Assembly: GCA_021783935.1 (NCBI GenBank)
Contig: JAJXTK010000440.1
Location: 1 to 5,648 of the forward strand
Direction: 5' to 3'
Source: Myxococcales bacterium
Lineage (GTDB): Bacteria; Myxococcota_A; Polyangia; Polyangiales; JADJMO01
Length of the DNA: 5,648 nt
The notes under the pieces are model-generated. The model saw only the letters and a program-made list of their open reading frames with translations. It ran no database searches and was not told where the DNA came from. Positions 1 through 5,121 of this stretch are shown piece after piece. A program made the position numbers and the translations under genes. Each line of letters starts with the position of its first letter. Position 1 is the stretch's first letter.

Positions 1-834
1 CATCCCCCTTCCGATCGCCGACGTCTGAATCCGGCCCGTCGTCTCGATCTCCTCGGACATCGCCAGGATGGCCTGCATGCCCTTGTGCGCGGCCTTCTCG
101 GCGACGCGAAGCAGCTCGATGACCTGGGCCTCGTCGGTCTGCGCGGCCTTGGCGGACGTCCGCGCCGAGAGCGCGTCGGCGTGCGCGTCGACCGCGTCCG
201 CCTCGTCGCTCTGCGCGCGGGCGTGCTCGACGCCCGCCACGCCGTTCGCACCGACCTCGACCAGCCGCGCGCTCGTCTCGAGGACGCCGCGGCTCGTGGC
301 CGCCGCCGCGCCCGCCGAGCCCGCGACGGCGAGGCTGCCGATGCCGCCGGCGAGCGAGAGACCGAGCCCCGTCCACTGAGCGGCCTTCCCCCAATCTTCG
401 CCGCACTCCTCGCCGATCTTCTCGGAGCTCGCCGACAGGAGCACCCCGGCGAGCGCGATGATCGCCGGTACGGAGGCGCCGCCCGTGAAGCAGACCGCCG
501 CTGTCGCCGCGACGATCCCGGCGCCGAGGGCGATCTTCTTGAAGAGCGACGACTTCTTCGCCGCCTCGTCCGCCGCGCGCTGCGCCGCTTCGGCGGCCTT
601 CTCGGCGTCGCGCGCCTTCTCGATCGACTCGCCGCGCCGCAGGGCAGCCTCTTGCGCGCTCGATTTCGCCTGGCTGGTGCGCGCGTCGCGCATCGCGAGC
701 TGCGTGGCCGCGAGCAAGGACATCATGTCGCTCGGCGCCGCGATCGCCGGCAGCGCCCGCGCCGTCGACGGCGGCGTCGCGTCTTGCGCGGCGCGCGTCC
801 GCGTCGCGCCGACCGATCCGACCGCGGCATTCAT
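1..834 (-). CDS. sctE: Type III secretion hydrophobic translocator (SctE/YopB/SseC-like), C-terminus cut by window edge
   Basis: Probable pore-forming translocator, exported by a type III secretion system and inserted into a target membrane. The visible 278 residues have no Sec signal peptide. They show the family layout: a polar Ala/Thr-rich N-terminus (1-35), an amphipathic coiled-coil stretch rich in Ala, Glu, Lys and Arg (about 45-97), a first hydrophobic segment (about 101-133, beginning IALGAGIVAATAAVCF), a short charged linker (137-151), a second hydrophobic segment (about 155-180, Gly/Ala-rich), then a second coiled coil (about 205-265). Two hydrophobic segments favour SctE over the one-segment SctB/YopD class, but SctB is not excluded without the C-terminus. 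The ATG at 834 has GGAGG at 841-845 and overlaps the stop of the upstream TPR chaperone as ATGA, implying translational coupling with its likely chaperone. The reading frame is open to base 1, so true length is unknown; SseC and YopB are about 400-480 residues. Assignment rests on architecture plus neighbours, not a diagnostic motif. Confidence 0.72.
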   Translation of the reverse strand, partial: MNAAVGSVGATRTRAAQDATPPSTARALPAIAAPSDMMSLLAATQLAMRDARTSQAKSSAQEAALRRGESIEKARDAEKAAEAAQRAADEAAKKSSLFKKIALGAGIVAATAAVCFTGGASVPAIIALAGVLLSASSEKIGEECGEDWGKAAQWTGLGLSLAGGIGSLAVAGSAGAAAATSRGVLETSARLVEVGANGVAGVEHARAQSDEADAVDAHADALSARTSAKAAQTDEAQVIELLRVAEKAAHKGMQAILAMSEEIETTGRIQTSAIGRGM

Positions 835-1298
835 CGCGCGCCTCCGAGCTGGCGCCGCAGCGTGCGGATCTCCGTCTCGAGCACGTCGGCGAGCTCGAGC
901 CCCTCGATGGCCTCGACGTGCTCGCGCGCCTCGGCGGTGCGGCCCTGCGAGGCGAGCAGCCGCGCGAGGAAGACGCGGGCGCGATCGCGCTCGTGCTCGC
1001 CGATCGGCGCGAGCAAGGCCGCCTCGTAGAGCGCCTCGGCATGCTCGACGTCGTCGACCGCGTCGTGGCACGCGGCGAGCGCGGTCCAGCCGCGCGCCTC
1101 CTGCGGGCGCGTGAGCACCAGGAGGCGAAAGACGTCGGCGGCGCGGCGGAAGTCTTCGCGCGCGTAGTAGGCGTGGCCGATGGCGTAGACGGCCTCGGCT
1201 TGCTGGTTCGGGTCGACCTCGGGCGTCGGGCGGAGCCACGACTCGAGGATCGCGCCGAGCGCGGTGGGGTCGGTCTGGGCGTGCGTCGTCTGTTGCAT
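831..1298 (-). CDS. sycD: SycD/LcrH-family TPR chaperone of type III translocators
   Basis: A 155-residue cytoplasmic class II type III secretion chaperone. Such proteins bind hydrophobic translocators before export and keep them from aggregating or inserting in the producer's own membrane. Three tandem tetratricopeptide repeats are visible: about 34-67 (YAIGHAYYAREDFRRAADVF, the hallmark first repeat of SycD, LcrH, SicA and SscA), 68-101 (GWTALAACHDAVDDVEHAEA, matching the family's GLGACRQAMGQYDLAI region) and 102-135. The N-terminal 30 residues are polar, and length fits the family (about 150-170). The ATG at 1298 has AAGGAG at 1305-1310, six bases upstream; this ribosome site partly overlaps the stop of the preceding tip gene, and only 11 bases separate the two genes. 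Its stop overlaps the start of the putative translocator (ATGA), as expected for a chaperone-cargo pair. A general TPR protein is the alternative, but repeat spacing, length and context all favour the chaperone. Confidence 0.85.
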   Translation of the reverse strand: MQQTTHAQTDPTALGAILESWLRPTPEVDPNQQAEAVYAIGHAYYAREDFRRAADVFRLLVLTRPQEARGWTALAACHDAVDDVEHAEALYEAALLAPIGEHERDRARVFLARLLASQGRTAEAREHVEAIEGLELADVLETEIRTLRRQLGGAR

Positions 1299-1309
1299 GG
1301 CGGGCTCCT

Positions 1310-1930
1310 TCAGACGCGGGTGTTGCCCACGATGCCCTTGGTCGTCTCTTCGACGGAGGAGACCATGTTCGAAATCATCTGAACGAGCTGACCCCGCGAC
1401 GAGAGCGCGCTCTGCAGCTGGATCATGCCCATCTCGTTGCGCGTGGAGCTCGCGCCGATCCCGTCGGTCAGCGCCTCTTGGAGCTGCTTGATGTCGTCGG
1501 CCGTCGCGGTCGGCGGGCTCCCATCGGTGGGGTAGCTGCACTTGGCGATGAACCGATCGACCGCGGCCTTGGTCGGGCCCGCCGGCAGGTTCTTGTACCA
1601 ATCGGAGCTCGCGATCGCGTCGGGCGTCGCCACGCCGTCGAGCGGCTTGTTGTCTCCCGACTGCTTGAGGGCCTCGTCGAGCTGCGTCTTCACGCTCGCC
1701 ATCGCGGAGGTCTCGTCCTTGGCGTTGCCGAGCGCGGACATCTGCGCGCGGATCATGTGGTCGGACTTGTCGAGCTGGGTCGCGAGCCACGCGAGCAGCT
1801 CCTGGATGCCGAGCTCGGCGGGGAGCGTCTGGCGGGCGGCGGGGTCGATGGCAGCAGTCTGCGCGGCGTACACGGCCTGCTGCGCGTGGCTCGAGACGTC
1901 GATGCGGCCGCTGGTGTTGAGGGTGCTCAT
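1310..1930 (-). CDS. sctA: Type III secretion needle-tip/filament protein, EspA/SseB-like
   Basis: A 206-residue soluble, helical protein, likely the hydrophilic translocator that caps or extends the needle. It has no Sec signal or membrane segment. The N-terminus is rich in Ser, Thr, Gln and Ala (MSTLNTSGRIDVSSHAQQAV), typical of type III export signals. One helical block spans about 38-90; a central Pro/Gly/Asp-rich part follows (91-142), and a long amphipathic C-terminal helix covers about 143-200. The C-terminus (NEMGMIQLQSALSSRGQLVQ, then a VSSVEETTKGIVGN-like tail) resembles the C-terminal coiled coil of EspA and SseB, which drives filament assembly. Cys131 is the only cysteine. AAGGAGGAG at 1935-1943 sits just upstream of the ATG, supporting this start. 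It lies 16 bases after the small coiled-coil gene and 11 bases before the TPR chaperone gene, as sseB sits between sseA and sscA. Alternatives are a needle-tip protein of another class or a secreted effector; similarity is recognised by eye and is weak outside the C-terminus. Confidence 0.65.
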   Translation of the reverse strand: MSTLNTSGRIDVSSHAQQAVYAAQTAAIDPAARQTLPAELGIQELLAWLATQLDKSDHMIRAQMSALGNAKDETSAMASVKTQLDEALKQSGDNKPLDGVATPDAIASSDWYKNLPAGPTKAAVDRFIAKCSYPTDGSPPTATADDIKQLQEALTDGIGASSTRNEMGMIQLQSALSSRGQLVQMISNMVSSVEETTKGIVGNTRV

Positions 1931-1946
1931 CTCGCTCCTCCTTCGA

Positions 1947-2168
1947 TCACGCGCGCACGCCGCGCGGGCCCTGCGGGCGGGGTTGAAGCGCGCGCGCCTC
2001 GGAATCGATGCGCGCGCACAGCTCGCCGAGCTCCGCGTCGACCGCGTTGCCGACCACGAAGCAGACCTCCACGTGGCTGCCGGCGACGCGCGACAGGCGC
2101 GCCCGCTCCTCGTCCTGCCGCGCGAGCTCCGCGCGCAGCGCCTCGATGCTCCGAACCTGCGTCTCCAT
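1947..2168 (-). CDS. Small coiled-coil protein, candidate chaperone of the tip protein (SseA/CesAB position)
   Basis: A 73-residue cytoplasmic protein that I cannot assign from sequence alone. Residues 5-28 (VRSIEALRAELARQDEERAR) form a clear amphipathic coiled-coil helix with Leu at heptad-like spacing. A more hydrophobic middle (VEVCFVVGNAVDAELGELC) precedes a second helix, and the tail (64-73) is basic and Pro/Gly-rich. Two helices in 70-100 residues is the general build of small chaperones for needle or filament subunits (SseA, CesA, CesAB, PscE). It is first in an operon whose next three genes match sseB-sscA-sseC, so the sseA-like role is inferred from position. The ATG at 2168 has a perfect AGGAGG at 2174-2179 with five-base spacing, the best ribosome site in the window. 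Although short, it is supported by that site, by the 16-base spacing to the next gene and by the lack of any other coding explanation for the interval. Confidence 0.6.
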   Translation of the reverse strand: METQVRSIEALRAELARQDEERARLSRVAGSHVEVCFVVGNAVDAELGELCARIDSEARALQPRPQGPRGVRA

Positions 2169-2179
2169 CGTGACCTCCT

Positions 2180-2204
2180 GGTCCGCCACGCGTGGGCGGT
2201 GACC
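2180..2204 (-). promoter_or_regulatory. GC-rich hairpin in the operon leader, abutting the Shine-Dalgarno
   Basis: On the transcribed strand, GGTC pairs with GACC and CGCC with GGCG around a seven-base loop, with a two-base AC bulge on the 5' side: eight mostly G-C pairs. The centre contains the perfect palindrome CCACGCGTGG (2186-2195). The 3' side of the stem is directly followed by AGGAGG (2174-2179) of the first operon gene. There is no U-tract, so it is not an intrinsic terminator for the upstream glycosidase-like gene. It could modulate access to the ribosome site, protect the 5' end or be an operator. The pairing is seen in the sequence; the role is inference. Confidence 0.4.
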
Positions 2205-2230
2205 AGCGTCGGCAGCGGGCTCGCGTCGGT

Positions 2231-2247
2231 TGCGCGCTCGATGCCAG
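2231..2247 (-). promoter_or_regulatory. Candidate sigma-54 (-24/-12) promoter of the type III secretion operon
   Basis: Read on the minus strand, the stretch is CTGGCATCGAGCGCGCA. It has a perfect TGGCA -24 element, with GG separated by exactly ten bases from the GC of the -12 element. The -12 element is GCGCA instead of TTGCA, so the two T positions are not met. Transcription would start near 2220, giving a leader of about 52 bases that includes the hairpin at 2180-2204. It falls in the only gap before the operon, between the preceding stop at 2267 and the start at 2168. Myxococcota use sigma-54 widely, and some type III systems depend on it. In DNA this GC-rich a chance match is possible. 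Confidence 0.3.
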
Positions 2248-2266
2248 GCCGCGAATTTGCCGGAGA

Positions 2267-4906
2267 TCAGGGCACGGGCGTCGTCGCGATCGGCCAGAGC
2301 GGCTTGCCGTCGGGGCCGCGGTCGAAGCGGAACGCGCGCGGCGCCATCGGCTGCGCGACCGCGTAGAGCGTCGTCTGCGGGTAGGTGTGCATCGGCGGAT
2401 CGGCCGTGCCCGCGCGCGCCAAGAACCCGTCGGCGCCGCCGCGCCCGCCGATCGCGCGCACGCACTCGGCGGCGAGGAGCGCGTCGACGATCTGCTGCTC
2501 GGTCACCCTGCCGCGCGCCACCAGAAGCCGCCCCTCCTTGGTGACGCCGATGCCGATGCGCACGTGATCGGCGCCGCCGCGCGCCTCGCCCGTGGCCTTG
2601 CCGTCGCGGATCGCGAGGGGCCCTTGCACCACGTCGACCGCGCCCGTGAGCGGCTCGCCGTCGAGGCGAATCGAGGCGCGCCCAGCGCCGTCGATGACGA
2701 GCGCACCTTCGCCCGTCGCCATGGCCACGATCGGCTTGCCGCCGACGGTGAGCCCGAGGGCGCGCTTGCCGTCGGCGACGCCGAGCCCCACCGCCGCGAT
2801 GACGCGCCGCGAGTCGTCGCCGTCGATCTCGCGCGCGGCGCGCTCCCCCTTCTGCTCGTCGAGCCCTGCGCGCACGGTGAAGCGCACGCGGCCGGGCTCG
2901 AACGCCGTGAGCGCCACCGCGCCGCTCGTCGCGCGCTCGACGCCGGGCATCCACTTGGGCGGCGGCTGCACCCCGTCGTCGGCGCTCCACGCGAGCCCGC
3001 CGCTCTGCGCGGGCGGCGCGACGTCGCGGAGCATCACGTAGAAGAAGTCCTTCGGGTTGTAGTCGATGTACCTGCGGTTCGCGATCGCCATCAGCGGCGT
3101 GAGCGTCTCGCTCTTGCCGCGCTGGTAGGCCGCGTCCTCGAACGACATGAACACGAACCCGGTGTGGAACGGGTTCATGTCGAGGTGCATGCCGAAGTCG
3201 CACCCCGCGAGCTGCATCCCCTTGGCGAGCGCCTCGGGGCCGACGTCGTCGCCCCAGACGTAGAGCAGGTGGCGCGCCTTGGTGATGCACAGGCCCGAGC
3301 GCTCGGTCTGCTGCCCGGACATGTGCGGCTGCCCCAGGAGCACCGCGCCCCAGTTGAGGCGATGCCGCGGGTTGACGAGCCCGTCGTCGATCATGGGGTC
3401 CATGTTCTGACGGTAGGAGAAGATGTCGGGCGGGATGTCCTTGCTCGGCGCCCAGGCGCCCATGCCGAAGCGGCCGTCGTCCATGACGACCGCGCTCGCG
3501 GCGTTGGGCACAGGCGGCAAGAGCACGCGTTTGTGGAGCATCATGCCGTAGTGGCCGTGCTCGGTCTTGAAGCCGCCGTTGAAGGCCGCGACGACCTTCT
3601 TGGCGATGACGGGATCGCGCGGGATGCGCCCGGTGCCGTGGAAGCTGCCGACGGTGGGCTTGGGGTCGTCGACGCCCGCCTCCATGTCGAAGTCGAGCTG
3701 CCGCGTGTCCATGGCGACGAGCAAGATCTTCGAGTACGGGCGCTGCGGATCGGGGCGCACGAAGGTGCGGTAGAAGGGGGGCGGCGCGCCCGGGATCTGG
3801 TGCATCCAGGGCTGGGTCGCCGAGATCCACTCGCCCTCACCGGGCTCGGGAGTCTTGAAGATCGTGGGCACCGGCTGCGGCGGCCAGTAGCCGCCGTCCT
3901 CCCCCGCGGCGCTCGCATCGAGCGGGCGCGGGACGATCTTGTCGACGTCCCCCTTGACCTCGTCCTGCGGCTTGCTGCGGCCGAGCGTCTTGTGCGTGAA
4001 CTGCTTCCAGCGATCCTTCCAGTACCAGGTGCGCTCCTCGAGCCATGCGATCGGCTCGGGCCCGATCCACGGCAGCGCGCGCACGGTGTCGACCGCCCAG
4101 TGGATCGGCTTCTTCGGCACGCGCACGAGCAGCTCCGCGTGCACGCCGTCGACCGGCGCGACGAGATCGCCCTTGTCGAGATCGACCCTCGCGACGCGCG
4201 CGCCGCCCGGGCCGCCGAGCTGCGCGACGAGCTGCGTCCCCTCGAAGCGGAGCACCGCGGCGGTGACCTCCCTGTCGAAGGAGACCTGCACGCGCGCGAC
4301 GCCGCGGCCGTCGCCCGCCTCCTGGAGGTTGGTCACCCAGAACATCGCGCGCTCGGTGAGGCTCGTGGCCTTGGCGGCGCGCCCCTCGCCCCGCAGATCG
4401 AGGACGGTGACCCCCTGCATCTGCCCCATCGCGAAGGTCGCGAACGCGGCGCGCTCGCCGGCCTCGTCGCGCACGAGCCCCTGCTCGTCTCCGTAGGGGG
4501 TCGCCGTGAGGTCCACGACGTCCCGCACCTCGAGCGGCCGGCCTTCCGGCGTGAGGCGCACCCGCGCGCGGAAGAGATCGCGCGTCGAGCCGGGCCTGTC
4601 GGAGCCGAGGAAGAGGACGTGCCTGCCGTCGAGGAAGTCGCCGACGACCCCTTCGCTCCGCTCCCAGACGAAGTCGGTCGGCTTGATCGTCACGTGGGCC
4701 GAGGTGGCGAGCGCCTCGAGCAGCCCCTCGAGCGACTTCTGCGGCGCGGCGGGGGCCGAGCAGGTCCTCGCGACCGACACGAGCGAGACCAGCGCCGTCG
4801 CGCGCCACGACGAGCGCGCGACCGTCCGCAGAGCCTCGATTGCGCGCGCCCCGAGCGGCCGCGGACGCGGCGCGGACGGCGGCGGGGTGGAGGCTGCTGC
4901 GGTCAT
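2267..4906 (-). CDS. Large phosphodiester glycosidase (NAGPA-like) domain protein, probably exported or membrane-anchored
   Basis: An 879-residue protein carrying a NAGPA-type phosphodiester glycosidase domain. Known members remove a sugar from a phosphodiester, as in the mannose-6-phosphate uncovering enzyme; many bacterial members have no known substrate. The N-terminus has a basic, Pro-rich start and a weak hydrophobic stretch (about 33-46, WRATALVSLVSVA) before Cys49, so it may be a signal peptide or signal anchor; ARTC is a poor lipobox. Residues about 75-265 look beta-rich and are unassigned. The core domain spans about 391-590: KILLVAMD, then VVAAFNGGF (439-446), VVMDDGRFGMGAWAPS (473-488), WGAVLLGQ (519-526) and GCDFGMHLDMNPFHTGFVF (568-586). 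In the last, LDMNPFHTG sits where the family usually has LDGGGS. Residues about 700-831 look like a degraded repeat of the domain's C-terminal half. The ATG at 4906 lacks a clear Shine-Dalgarno, making the start the least certain part. It is separated from the secretion operon by 98 bases; a functional link is not shown. Confidence 0.75.
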   Translation of the reverse strand: MTAAASTPPPSAPRPRPLGARAIEALRTVARSSWRATALVSLVSVARTCSAPAAPQKSLEGLLEALATSAHVTIKPTDFVWERSEGVVGDFLDGRHVLFLGSDRPGSTRDLFRARVRLTPEGRPLEVRDVVDLTATPYGDEQGLVRDEAGERAAFATFAMGQMQGVTVLDLRGEGRAAKATSLTERAMFWVTNLQEAGDGRGVARVQVSFDREVTAAVLRFEGTQLVAQLGGPGGARVARVDLDKGDLVAPVDGVHAELLVRVPKKPIHWAVDTVRALPWIGPEPIAWLEERTWYWKDRWKQFTHKTLGRSKPQDEVKGDVDKIVPRPLDASAAGEDGGYWPPQPVPTIFKTPEPGEGEWISATQPWMHQIPGAPPPFYRTFVRPDPQRPYSKILLVAMDTRQLDFDMEAGVDDPKPTVGSFHGTGRIPRDPVIAKKVVAAFNGGFKTEHGHYGMMLHKRVLLPPVPNAASAVVMDDGRFGMGAWAPSKDIPPDIFSYRQNMDPMIDDGLVNPRHRLNWGAVLLGQPHMSGQQTERSGLCITKARHLLYVWGDDVGPEALAKGMQLAGCDFGMHLDMNPFHTGFVFMSFEDAAYQRGKSETLTPLMAIANRRYIDYNPKDFFYVMLRDVAPPAQSGGLAWSADDGVQPPPKWMPGVERATSGAVALTAFEPGRVRFTVRAGLDEQKGERAAREIDGDDSRRVIAAVGLGVADGKRALGLTVGGKPIVAMATGEGALVIDGAGRASIRLDGEPLTGAVDVVQGPLAIRDGKATGEARGGADHVRIGIGVTKEGRLLVARGRVTEQQIVDALLAAECVRAIGGRGGADGFLARAGTADPPMHTYPQTTLYAVAQPMAPRAFRFDRGPDGKPLWPIATTPVP

Positions 4907-4941
4907 CGGGGCTCGCGGTTCGGCGCGCGCGGAGCGGCGCC

Positions 4942-5073
4942 CGCTAGCAGGCCGTTGAGAAACGGTCTGCGGAAACTGTGACAGACAGCAGGCCGTGTCG
5001 ATCGCGCGGCAAGTTTCGGGTTCACGCGGGAGAGGATCGGGCAGCTCCGGAGAAACTCGACGGCCTGCTAGCG
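4942..5073. repeat. Inverted-repeat-bounded segment, candidate MITE or insertion-sequence relic
   Basis: The left arm CGCTAGCAGGCCGTTGAG (4942-4959) matches the reverse complement of 5056-5073 at 17 of 18 positions, the only difference being T against C at 4956. The ~132-bp segment has no credible ORF. A third copy of the core AGCAGGCCGT lies inside, in direct orientation, at 4987-4996; the others are 4946-4955 and, inverted, 5060-5069. Termini of the form TAGCAGGC-TGTTGA-A resemble ends I recall from IS1182-like and related transposons, so a small non-autonomous element or a deleted remnant fits. No target-site duplication is evident. The arms are about 96 bases apart, too far for a classical terminator. 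The segment lies between two co-directional genes, and its left end is only 35 bases upstream of the glycosidase-like gene, so that gene's promoter probably lies in or beyond it. Confidence 0.5.
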
Positions 5074-5080
5074 CGCTAGC
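5067..5080. repeat. Perfect 14-bp palindrome GCTAGCGCGCTAGC
   Basis: The 14 bases are identical to their reverse complement and consist of two GCTAGC units around GC. The first GCTAGC is the outer end of the right arm of the larger inverted repeat (5056-5073); the second lies just outside it. It could be an operator, the preferred palindromic target of an element that inserted here, or a by-product of repeat ends. CTAG is usually rare in bacterial DNA, and three CTAG sites fall within 135 bases here. Confidence 0.5.
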
Positions 5081-5121
5081 CGAACGCGCGCGAGCGGGCA
5101 ACGTTCTGGCGAGCTCGGCCG

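Noticed and set aside
85..1029. Plus-strand open frames opposite the translocator and TPR chaperone genes
   Set aside because: Their products are Arg- and Ala-rich with no motifs, while the minus strand encodes coherent coiled-coil, membrane and TPR structure.
1947..3830. A minus-strand open frame fusing the small coiled-coil gene to an antecedent out-of-frame part of the glycosidase gene
   Set aside because: Only the last 73 residues have protein-like character and a ribosome site; the upstream part is Arg/Ala-rich noise overlapping the real gene in another frame.
2192..4981. A 929-codon plus-strand open frame covering most of the glycosidase-like gene
   Set aside because: It is antisense to a gene with recognisable domains. 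The translation is low-complexity Arg/Ala/Val/His-rich, as expected from the complement of GC-rich codons, and it lacks domains and a convincing ribosome site.
4966..4986. Small hairpin GTCTG...CAGAC and the CTGTGACAG near-palindrome inside the element
   Set aside because: The stems are only four or five pairs, and such structures are common by chance; no supporting context.
4942..5073. Inverted repeat as a rho-independent terminator of the peptidase gene
   Set aside because: The arms are separated by about 96 bases and no T-tract follows on the minus strand. A short element fits better.
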